Origin: Janthinobacterium rivuli
GTDB lineage: Bacteria > Pseudomonadota > Gammaproteobacteria > Burkholderiales > Burkholderiaceae_D
Assembly: GCF_009208735.1 (NCBI RefSeq)
Contig: NZ_WFLJ01000011.1
Location: 186,001 to 250,000, forward strand
DNA: 64,000 bases
Direction of reading: 5' to 3'
The position numbers and the translations under genes are program-made. Of the stretch, positions 1 through 6,924 are shown piece by piece. The notes below the pieces were generated by a model. That model saw only the letters and a program-made list of their open reading frames with translations, made no database searches and was not told the DNA's origin. The number at the start of each line of letters is the position of its first letter. Position 1 is the first letter of the stretch.

Positions 1-1
1 G

Positions 2-463
2 TGGCTGTTACGCAAGGTGAGTTTGCTCAGCGACCCGCGCACGCCATTGGAGGAGAAGTTTGAACTGGTTCGTTGGGTGTTCACGGATCCGGTTCGGGAT
101 ACGCAGCCGTTTTCCTTCGTCAATTGCATGAAGGTGGTCAGTGGCAGTCCTTTGTCGCAGCTACCGTTCATCGGTGCCGTTGATGCGCAGGAAGTGCGCG
201 ATTGGATTGGTTCCCAGTTGTGCCGCTGGTTTCTGGGTTCGCTGCAGGACTACCCAGCGTGGGTCCGGCAGGCGGTACTGGAAAAGCCAGACTGGATTTC
301 CGACAATTTATTCAAGAACCCGCAGTGGATGAATGAGCAGATCAAGCTCCATCAATCCGACCTTTTTACATCGCTGGGTGCAGCAAAAGATGAGGATTGC
401 TTGCGTGGGCATGTCGGTAAGTCTGGACGGCAGGTAAATACGAAGGGAGGGCGCCATGCTTGA
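2..463 (+). CDS. Unknown protein, 5' part outside the window
   Basis: The reading frame is open from the first full codon of the window, so the gene probably begins upstream. The first possible start inside the window is a GTG at 17, which would give 148 residues. The protein is soluble and rich in Trp and Gln, with no signal peptide or membrane segment, and I do not recognise a family. Its stop overlaps the start of the next gene at 456, so the two are probably translationally coupled. Together with the primase gene they form the left accessory operon. Confidence 0.6.
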   Translation, partial: WLLRKVSLLSDPRTPLEEKFELVRWVFTDPVRDTQPFSFVNCMKVVSGSPLSQLPFIGAVDAQEVRDWIGSQLCRWFLGSLQDYPAWVRQAVLEKPDWISDNLFKNPQWMNEQIKLHQSDLFTSLGAAKDEDCLRGHVGKSGRQVNTKGGRHA

Positions 464-797
464 TGCATTCATTGCCGCTGCATTCCCTTCCGTTCGCTTC
501 TGTCGGGTGCGGGACATCGACGAGTTGACTTTCAGAATCAAGGAAAGCGAGATTGTTGTGGGGAAGGCAGGTCGTGTTTTTTATCTCGGTCAAGAACTGC
601 GGTCAATACGCTTGTCCTTAGTGCCGGGCGGTTTTCAAGTCGATCCACAGCGTGGGCGTCCGGAGAGAAGAGCGATGTCCTTCACCGTAAACGAACTGCT
701 GTCTGGGGAGATTGGCGTTGCCATGGATCACGGGTGGCTGTTTACACGCCGTGTGGCATGCCTCGAGCCGTGGCAATCCTCTCAGGGGCTGACATAG
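456..797 (+). CDS. Unknown small protein (113 aa)
   Basis: The ATG at 456 follows an AGGGAGGG ribosome-binding sequence and overlaps the end of the preceding gene by 8 bases. The protein is 113 residues, soluble, with no signal peptide or recognised motif. It ends 10 bases before the primase-like gene, whose own GGGAGGG site lies in the gap, so the three genes look co-transcribed. Function unknown. Confidence 0.6.
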   Translation: MLDAFIAAAFPSVRFCRVRDIDELTFRIKESEIVVGKAGRVFYLGQELRSIRLSLVPGGFQVDPQRGRPERRAMSFTVNELLSGEIGVAMDHGWLFTRRVACLEPWQSSQGLT

Positions 798-807
798 GGA
801 GGGCGAC

Positions 808-1830
808 ATGAGCAGAGATAAGGAAGAATTCAACGCGCTCTTTCAGCAAGTCAAGCAGCGTGCGTTTGGAAGATGGACGGAAATTCTGCTGGCGCTGGGC
901 GTGGATGCGAAAGTGCTCAACCAACGTAATCAGCCGTGTCCCTTGGGTGATTGCGGCGGCACCGACCGGTTTCAGTACACGGATAAGTTTGGCCACGGCA
1001 ACTATGTTTGCCGTGGCTGCGGCGCCGGTGGCGGATTCAAATTGTTGATGGGTTGCCTAGGGCTCAGTGCTGTTGATGCACTTGGCAAGGTAGACAGCTA
1101 CCTGGGTATGAGTGCACCGAAGCCACCGATCTCGCTCTCACAGGATGCACGTGCCGAACGCGATGGTCTGATTCGGAAGATTCTGGCCGACACGGTGCCA
1201 GTGATGCCCGGAGATGAGGTGGACAGGTATCTGCGGAACCGGGGCGTGAACCTGGAACGCTACCCGTCGACGCTGCGCCTGCATCCTGCGTTGGGTTACT
1301 ACGAGCGCGACGGGCAAACTGGTAAAGCCGTTGTGGTGCGACGTTACCCGGCCATGGTGGCCTGTGTGCAGGATAAGAGTGGCCACACGGTGTCGTTGCA
1401 TCGGACTTACTTGAGCAATGGCGAGAAGGCCCGCGAATGCGCAGTCAAGAAGTTACTGTGCGCTGGCATCGATGGCGCTGCCATTCGTCTGGCTCCATCC
1501 ACAGATGAATTGGCTGTGTGTGAGGGCATCGAGACAGCGCTGGCGGTCATGAAGCGTTCGCATCAGCCAGTGTGGGCAGGGATTAGTGCCGGAAACCTGG
1601 AAAAACTGTGGATCCCGGACACAGTCAAACGCCTGCGCATTTACGCCGACAACGATGCGCATGCATTTTTTGATGGGCAGGCCGCTGCATATAGCCTCGC
1701 GCGTCGCTACCTGAAATCCCATGCACGGCGGGCAGGGCGATCGGCCGAGGTGTTTGTGCCGAAGTCGGCTGGCGCCGATTGGGCAGAGGTGTTACTGAAA
1801 ATTTCACACCGCACTTGTCGTGCGGCGTGA
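808..1830 (+). CDS. P4-alpha-type primase/toprim protein
   Basis: A 340-residue protein. The N-terminal half has a P4-type primase zinc ribbon: C44 and C49 in a CPxxxCGGTDRF block, then C68 and C71 (CRGC). The C-terminal half has a toprim-like segment with the CEGIETALA signature around residues 230-245 and an acidic YADND motif further on. Proteins of this type make primers for plasmid or ICE DNA after transfer, or for satellite-phage replication. The usual helicase module is absent, so this is a stand-alone primase-like protein. The start has a clear GGGAGGG site. Confidence 0.85.
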   Translation: MSRDKEEFNALFQQVKQRAFGRWTEILLALGVDAKVLNQRNQPCPLGDCGGTDRFQYTDKFGHGNYVCRGCGAGGGFKLLMGCLGLSAVDALGKVDSYLGMSAPKPPISLSQDARAERDGLIRKILADTVPVMPGDEVDRYLRNRGVNLERYPSTLRLHPALGYYERDGQTGKAVVVRRYPAMVACVQDKSGHTVSLHRTYLSNGEKARECAVKKLLCAGIDGAAIRLAPSTDELAVCEGIETALAVMKRSHQPVWAGISAGNLEKLWIPDTVKRLRIYADNDAHAFFDGQAAAYSLARRYLKSHARRAGRSAEVFVPKSAGADWAEVLLKISHRTCRAA

Positions 1831-1995
1831 GGTGCAGAGAGCAAAACAGTGAATTTGGCGCGGTGGCCGGTTGGTCGCCGCATGATGGCGCAATGCTGCG
1901 CCCACGTGGAATCGAGTACATTCCGCGTGCTTGACCCTGCGGGGATGCGTTCCCGACAGGGAGCTGCATCGCCCGCTTTTTTCATGGAGGTTGTG
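1831..1995 (+). other. Leader between primase and DUF932 genes
   Basis: This 165-base stretch stays open in the frame of the next gene from a GTG at 1849. The only good ribosome-binding site (GGAGG, 1986-1990) sits 5 bases before the ATG at 1996, so I read it as an untranslated leader. It contains an inverted repeat of CCCTG and CAGGG around 1929-1961. Whether it regulates the gene is not shown by the sequence. Confidence 0.4.
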
Positions 1996-3057
1996 ATGAA
2001 AACAGGACGTCCTTTGGAACAACTCGTCGTCGAACTCGAGCGGCAGGCCGCACTTAAGAAGGACATGATTGTGCCGGCAACGAAACTGGTGAGCGAGACG
2101 ACAGCGGCAGGGCAGTGCAATCTCGTCATTGATGAACCCCATGGCAAGAAACGATACCTGATGAACGACTTCACCTGCGCGCAGTTGGCAAAGAAACTGG
2201 ATATACCGTTGCCGTATTTTAAGCGTATGCGTTCGTTCGATACCGAACTGCTTGATGAAAACATCAATGCGTGGCTCAGAATCAAGGCCACAGATAGCTA
2301 TATGGTACGGACCTTGGCGGGGCGGGCCAGAGCCTTCTTGTCGTCGCGCTTCCGTCGGCTCGACAATATCGATTTGGCCCACAGCATTTTACCGATCTTG
2401 CTTAAACTGCCGGGTGCCCGTTTTGAGTCGGTGGAGCTGACAGAAAACAAGATGTATGTGAAGGTGGTCAGTGCCGAGGTGACGCATGAGGTCGTGCCTG
2501 GAGACGTGTTGCAGGCCGGCGTCGTGGTCAGCAACTCGGAGATCGGGGTGGGGCGGCTGCGTGTGGACCCATTGATTTATCGCCTGAAATGCAGCAATGG
2601 GTTGATCGCTTGTGAGCGCTCGATGCGGAAAAACCATGCTGGGCGTTTGCTGGAGTGCGGCGATGACGTCATTCTTCAAGATGACACCGTGGAGGCCGAA
2701 GATCGCGCGATCTTTTTGAAGGCGCGGGACATGGTGCAGACTGCGGTGTCGGAGACCACCTTTCAACTGATCTCGGACAAGATGCGCAAGACCATGGGCA
2801 TCACATTGACGGGCGATCCGGTGAAGGCGGTGGAGGTGTTGGCGAATCGCTTCGTATTGAACGAAGCGGAGCGCGCAGGCGTGTTACGTCACCTGATTGC
2901 CGAACAGCAGCTCAATGGTTACGGATTGCTCAATGCGGTGACAGGGTATTCGCAGGAAGTGGAAAACTACGATCGCGCCACTGAATTTGAGGAGTTTGGT
3001 GGAAAAATGCTCGAATTTTCGCTCAAGGAGTGGAGCGAGGTCGCTGAAGCAAAGTAG
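1996..3057 (+). CDS. DUF932 phage/plasmid-like protein
   Basis: A 353-residue soluble protein. I choose the ATG at 1996 because GGAGG lies 5 bases upstream; an earlier GTG at 1849 would add 49 unlikely residues. The central and C-terminal regions (the SNSEIG, RLKCSNGLI and FxLISDKMRKTMG segments) look like the DUF932 family, common on plasmids, ICEs and phages. Its biochemical role is not settled. A hairpin around 3093-3115 separates it from the convergent repressor gene. Confidence 0.75.
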   Translation: MKTGRPLEQLVVELERQAALKKDMIVPATKLVSETTAAGQCNLVIDEPHGKKRYLMNDFTCAQLAKKLDIPLPYFKRMRSFDTELLDENINAWLRIKATDSYMVRTLAGRARAFLSSRFRRLDNIDLAHSILPILLKLPGARFESVELTENKMYVKVVSAEVTHEVVPGDVLQAGVVVSNSEIGVGRLRVDPLIYRLKCSNGLIACERSMRKNHAGRLLECGDDVILQDDTVEAEDRAIFLKARDMVQTAVSETTFQLISDKMRKTMGITLTGDPVKAVEVLANRFVLNEAERAGVLRHLIAEQQLNGYGLLNAVTGYSQEVENYDRATEFEEFGGKMLEFSLKEWSEVAEAK

Positions 3058-3092
3058 CGTGGCGTGAAATCTAACACCACGACGATTGCGGT

Positions 3093-3115
3093 CCCCGGTA
3101 GCTTGGCTGCCGGGG
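3093..3115. terminator. Hairpin between convergent genes
   Basis: CCCCGG at 3093-3098 pairs with CCGGGG at 3110-3115, and the inner AGC/GCT extends the stem. It lies between the ends of the DUF932 gene and the repressor gene and could terminate transcription from both sides. There is no long T run, so it may be only a weak terminator. Confidence 0.5.
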
Positions 3116-3153
3116 AATTCCGTTCAATGAAGCGTGATGCGAGTCTTAATTCG

Positions 3154-3849
3154 TCAAAAACGATTGATGTTAATGGCTGCTTTAACACGTCCTAAAATTG
3201 TCAGGGTAAGCATTGCTTTGGATAATTTTACGAGAGTTGAGTTGTAGCGTTGGTTCTCGCAACGTAGTAATAAGCCTTCGCCTACGATGATTTCAATGTG
3301 GCGCACAAGGCGCCTTCCTTGGTAATCCAATACATAGATTCCGTTGACCTCCACCTCATTGACTGTCGCATCAAAAAAAAATGGGGCGCCATCATGGATG
3401 AGCGGAGCCATATCGTCGCCCTTCATCACTGCTACTTGATTAGGGCCGGAGAACGATGCGGTTTGCCCGAGCATGTTGCCGATCCAGTCAAAGCTGGGCT
3501 CTTCATGACCGTACACCTGTTCCTGAACCCGCGGCGATAGTTGTTGCTTGGGGAACGGGAGACGATTCGATGTCAGTCCCAGGATCCAGTTCGCATCCAT
3601 GTCGAACTGCAGGCAGACAATGGCGAGGGATTTCAGGTCGGGCAGCCCCGGTTTTTCTTCATCGATCCAGCGCGCGACTGTTTGCAGCGCTCGGCCGGTA
3701 ATCTGGCTCAGGAAGTGCTCGCGTTGACCTGGATGTATTCCCCGTCTGTCGAGTTCTTCAATGAGCCGTTGCCGGACACCAGGGACGATATCAATGTCAA
3801 GTTCGCGGACGGCCTCTCTGGTAAGCGGGATGTTATTGCTTATTGTCAC
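3154..3849 (-). CDS. CI/SetR-like repressor with S24-type C-terminal domain
   Basis: A 231-residue protein. Residues 24-95 form a helix-turn-helix-type N-terminal region. Residues from about 135 have the LexA/CI (S24) fold pattern. The nucleophile motif reads GDDM (144-147), not GDSM, and the position of the general-base lysine is an arginine (R183). The protein is therefore probably unable to cleave itself. It is divergent from the FlhDC-like pair, as SetR is from SetCD in SXT/R391 elements, so it is most likely the repressor of the element's transfer genes. No Ala-Gly cleavage site is obvious in the linker. Confidence 0.8.
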   Translation of the reverse strand: MTISNNIPLTREAVRELDIDIVPGVRQRLIEELDRRGIHPGQREHFLSQITGRALQTVARWIDEEKPGLPDLKSLAIVCLQFDMDANWILGLTSNRLPFPKQQLSPRVQEQVYGHEEPSFDWIGNMLGQTASFSGPNQVAVMKGDDMAPLIHDGAPFFFDATVNEVEVNGIYVLDYQGRRLVRHIEIIVGEGLLLRCENQRYNSTLVKLSKAMLTLTILGRVKAAININRF

Positions 3850-3906
3850 GATTTTTGTCTCCAGGCCGGGGTAAAGTGAGAGACCTTTGTTTGTTTGTAG
3901 ATTATT

Positions 3907-3922
3907 TGTAGCAGTTGTTACA
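3907..3922. promoter_or_regulatory. Candidate repressor operator O1
   Basis: Imperfect 16-base palindrome TGTAGCAGTTGTTACA (one mismatch between TGTAGC and GTTACA) between the divergent repressor and activator genes. Its core TAGCAGTTG also occurs in the second palindrome at 4019-4030, as expected for two operators of one repressor. It lies 58 bases upstream of the repressor start, where it could give autoregulation. Confidence 0.5.
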
Positions 3923-4018
3923 GGCGTATTTTTATGGGGCAGAGCTTGATTTTAGAGCGAGAATTGGATTTCCTCCAGTGAAAGTTTGCCAAAGTACATA
4001 TAAATATTTTGATTTGAT

Positions 4019-4030
4019 TAGCAGTTGCTA
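4019..4030. promoter_or_regulatory. Candidate repressor operator O2
   Basis: Perfect 12-base palindrome TAGCAGTTGCTA. It shares the core TAGCAGTTG with O1 and directly abuts the -35 box at 4031, an ideal position to block the promoter of the FlhD-FlhC-like genes. Confidence 0.55.
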
Positions 4031-4059
4031 TTGACCTTTGAAATTTTGCGGAGTAGTCT
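4031..4059 (+). promoter_or_regulatory. Promoter for the flhDC-like operon
   Basis: A TTGACC -35 box at 4031-4036, a 17-base spacer and a TAGTCT -10 box at 4054-4059, pointing at the FlhD-like gene. Operator O2 lies immediately upstream. The match to a sigma-70 promoter is good, but activity is inferred. Confidence 0.55.
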
Positions 4060-4154
4060 TTTTTTAATGTGCTTTTGCCTTCGCGCGTAGTCCTCTTAAC
4101 CATGACTTCGCTATTCAGTTGACCGACTTGGCAGATGTGCACAGCGGAAACCGG

Positions 4155-4547
4155 ATGAATGACCACGCCCCGCCGTCGCGGGGCAAAGCGGGGTGGACCA
4201 TGGAAGACGCGATTCGATATACGGAAGTGCAGTACCTCAACTTGAATTACTTACTCACTATCCAGGTGGGTCTGAAGCATGATCCCCTGGCCACTTGCTG
4301 TACCTTTCACCTCGACACAGCCTCAGCCGAGACGCTCGCTGCAATGAGCGTGGACTCATTGCAGCTGCTGGCCGCGAGCATGTCGCATGAAAGCCTGTTT
4401 AAGCCAATAGGTAATTTTAAAACTCTCCTTGAAACACCGCCCGTTTTGGCCATGACGTTGTGCAGGGTCGGCGCTGTGGATCAGGATGCAGCACGCGGAC
4501 CATCGCGTGCCGGCCAGGCCACTGCGGCCCGTGCGCGCTTGGCGTAG
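4155..4547 (+). CDS. FlhD-like transcriptional activator subunit (SetD-type)
   Basis: A 130-residue protein from the ATG at 4155; a TTG at 4119 or an ATG at 4200 are other possible starts. The core YLNLNYLLTIQVGLKHD, a helix region ending AAMSVDSLQLLAASM, and the following segment match the FlhD fold, followed by a short arginine/alanine-rich tail. In flagellated bacteria FlhD and FlhC form the master activator. In SXT/R391 ICEs the FlhDC homologues SetD and SetC switch on conjugation and excision. The location beside an S24-type repressor on a conjugative element favours the second role. The FlhC partner starts 7 bases downstream. Confidence 0.8.
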   Translation: MNDHAPPSRGKAGWTMEDAIRYTEVQYLNLNYLLTIQVGLKHDPLATCCTFHLDTASAETLAAMSVDSLQLLAASMSHESLFKPIGNFKTLLETPPVLAMTLCRVGAVDQDAARGPSRAGQATAARARLA

Positions 4548-4554
4548 GTGACGT

Positions 4555-5136
4555 ATGGCGTACGAACATGCTGAGCGGCACATTCAGGCCCTGCAGCTCG
4601 CTAAATCCTGCGTCGAACACGGTGCGCGGATGAAAACCGTCGCCTACTTGACCGGATTGAGTGCATCACTGCTGCGGGAGTATTTCTACAATGACCGGGC
4701 GGCCACCGGCGGCCGATGGCCCAGTTCGCAGGATTGGTACCATATGGCGACGCTGGTGCAACGTGCTGAGGCGTCACTGATTGCCAGTATTTTTCAGTTC
4801 TTGCGCACAGAACATGCCTGCTCGGCACGCAAGGCCATGGTCTGCGCCTACAAGATGTATCGAGAGCGGTGGAGTGGCCGTTCCAGCATCTCGTTTGACC
4901 GCGCTTTCGAGCTGATCGCTAGTGTTGAGGGCATTTGGACCCAACATTCAGCGCAGTTAGCTCTGCATACCTGTGCGCGGTGCCGTTGTCGTTATCTGAT
5001 CGCACTCGGGGACACATCGGCGGATCACTCCGGATGTGTGTTCTGTAAGCTCGTCAAACGATATGCCACTGATTCCCGTATTCAATCGAGCTTTGCTGGC
5101 AATCCTGATTTGCGCCTGACCTCAGAGAAAAATTAG
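4555..5136 (+). CDS. FlhC-like transcriptional activator subunit (SetC-type)
   Basis: A 193-residue protein. The N-terminal part (HIQALQLAKSCVEHGAR), the central WPSSQDWYHM segment and a C-terminal zinc site with two CxxC pairs (CARC and CVFC) match FlhC. It directly follows the FlhD-like gene. As SetC in SXT-type elements, it is expected to form a heteromeric activator with FlhD and drive the transfer genes. A flagellar role cannot be excluded, but no flagellar genes are nearby. Confidence 0.85.
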   Translation: MAYEHAERHIQALQLAKSCVEHGARMKTVAYLTGLSASLLREYFYNDRAATGGRWPSSQDWYHMATLVQRAEASLIASIFQFLRTEHACSARKAMVCAYKMYRERWSGRSSISFDRAFELIASVEGIWTQHSAQLALHTCARCRCRYLIALGDTSADHSGCVFCKLVKRYATDSRIQSSFAGNPDLRLTSEKN

Positions 5137-5382
5137 TCATTTGACGGTTTATACAGCGGCACTTTTTGGTTGTATTGCGAATTAAAATTAGATTTGCGTT
5201 GCGAAACTACTACTTGCGATAAAGTAAATATTATCGTACACTGGGCAATTGGTATTGTCGCTTATTGGCTAATCTAGTCCTTTAAGTTCAACGGGTGCTT
5301 CCATATCATTCCGGGAAAATGCTTGATTCAAGCAATTAGATCCTCCAGAATTTTTTTGGAACTTGACCACTTTAGGTATGTA
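5137..5382. other. AT-rich intergenic region
   Basis: About 245 AT-rich bases between the FlhC-like gene and the AbiC-like gene. No gene was found. It probably holds the promoter of the AbiC-like gene; the base composition drops sharply here, as often at inserted defence genes. Confidence 0.4.
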
Positions 5383-6414
5383 ATGTGTATTCGAATTCTT
5401 GCGTTTTTATTCTTCTTAAACATCACGTCTTTTATTCACGCAGCAGAGGGAAAATCCACCGTACCGAAAGTTGAACCGCAGCGAGATGTGGTTGTACTCA
5501 CTTCAAAAATTATTGACTCCATTCGAGACGTCGCACCTCGTTGTGCTGCGGCCGCTGCACCAGCCTGTCTATCAGCGGTCGCGGCGGTGCCTGCCGAGAA
5601 AATGGACTCTCGTACTGTTGACGGCCTTCTCGGCGACTATATTGGCGGGGTATTCGGTACTTTTGTTTCGATCGTCACAATGATAGTTGTATTTCTTGCA
5701 TGGAATACGTCACGTAAGACAGATTACAAGTCTAAAGCCTATCAAGTCTTTGCCGAAATGCTACGAACACATGAAGAAATTCTATCTTCGATTCAGATTG
5801 GTAACGCGAAGGGCCGCGATGCAATAGGTCATATACTTAGTGAATTCCACTTCATTTATAGGGCTACAACTGCCATAGCAGCAGTTGCAGGTTGGGATTT
5901 GAAGCAACGTATAGATATCGCCTACACCTATACTTACTATGGTCCCAAACTCCACACGATGAAAGTGTTGAGTCAATATGCCAAGCCTCATCTTTTCCAG
6001 TTAAATAATACGATTGCAGTTAAAGCGAGAAAAATGAGTAAACGAACACAAGGGCGGCAGTTCACGGGGCATCAAAACCGGTTGGCCCATTATTTTCGAA
6101 ACCTGTATGCTGCTTATTCATTCATCGAATCGTCTAAATTGAATAGAAAAGAAAAGATTGCTCTAGGAAAGATACTACGAGCGAAGCTATCCAATTATGA
6201 ACAGGCGCTCTTGGTGTTAAATATTCGATCTCATCTTGGAAAGGCATGGGAGAACGGTGTGCTTGTTAACTTTTACATGCCAATCAAAAATGTCCCAGAG
6301 CACTTCTTCGAGTTCGACACGGAGTTCGAGATGAAGAAGCAGTTCCCTGGCGTTACCTTTGAATGGGAAAGTGCGCCAATTGTGCATAGTACTGGCTGGA
6401 GGTTGTGGAATTGA
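5383..6414 (+). CDS. AbiC-like putative phage abortive infection protein
   Basis: A 343-residue protein from the ATG at 5383 (a TTG at 5323 would add 20 residues). It has an N-terminal hydrophobic signal or anchor (about 1-22) and a second membrane segment (about 90-112, IGGVFGTFVSIVTMIVVFLAW). The soluble part matches the putative AbiC family (putAbiC): YFRNLYAAYSFIESS, then ILRAKLSNYEQALLVLNI. Members are often membrane-anchored and are linked to phage defence by similarity and context; the mechanism is not established. Lower GC than its neighbours suggests separate acquisition. Confidence 0.65.
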   Translation: MCIRILAFLFFLNITSFIHAAEGKSTVPKVEPQRDVVVLTSKIIDSIRDVAPRCAAAAAPACLSAVAAVPAEKMDSRTVDGLLGDYIGGVFGTFVSIVTMIVVFLAWNTSRKTDYKSKAYQVFAEMLRTHEEILSSIQIGNAKGRDAIGHILSEFHFIYRATTAIAAVAGWDLKQRIDIAYTYTYYGPKLHTMKVLSQYAKPHLFQLNNTIAVKARKMSKRTQGRQFTGHQNRLAHYFRNLYAAYSFIESSKLNRKEKIALGKILRAKLSNYEQALLVLNIRSHLGKAWENGVLVNFYMPIKNVPEHFFEFDTEFEMKKQFPGVTFEWESAPIVHSTGWRLWN

Positions 6415-6924
6415 GTTCGGTTGTGAGGAAAATTTAGGGAGTTCTCAGTTGCAACGAGTTCCCCAATGTTGGCGCCGGAGACCGGTTGAATCTTTAGTTG
6501 AAAGCGAATCTACACAGCTGTCAGCAATAGGATTGCGAGCGTGTTCTCAGAAAGGCTGCCTCATTGGTCGCAGCATTGCTTACCGATAAGATCGGGTTCC
6601 CTATCGCGTTTCACCTTATCGCATATTCAGCGTCGTAAAAAGTAGGTCGGTTTGTTATCAGTGTGCCAGTCCTGTTGTTTGATGTCACGTGCATGCTCAG
6701 ATATGGAATGCGTCGGGAGTAATTACTTGGCGAAAAAACTCGGATGCCGGAGCGGCATGACATTTTGCAATAGGCTACCCGCATAGATCGTAGCCAGGGA
6801 ATAGCAGGTGTGTTACATCGTTGAATTCCTCGTCATTCTGTCGATGAATAGTCGTATTGGAAGGCAGGCTTTCACTTGGACGTACGTCGATCTGCACAGC
6901 CATAATGCTCACCTAGCCAAGTGA
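6415..6924. other. Non-coding region before the relaxase, possible oriT
   Basis: About 510 bases without a convincing gene. It contains two close inverted repeats: ATGCCG (6744-6749) with CGGCAT (6753-6758), and GGCTAC (6773-6778) with GTAGCC (6790-6795). It lies directly upstream of the relaxase gene. An origin of transfer is a reasonable guess, but no nic-site consensus was recognised. Confidence 0.35.

Noticed and set aside
1849..1995. N-terminal extension of the DUF932 protein
   Set aside because: No ribosome-binding site at the GTG and unlikely composition; the ATG at 1996 has GGAGG at the right distance.
4155..5136. Host flagellar master regulator flhDC
   Set aside because: No flagellar genes are near, and the pair stands beside a CI-like repressor on a conjugative element, so a SetDC-type role is preferred. 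Not fully excluded.
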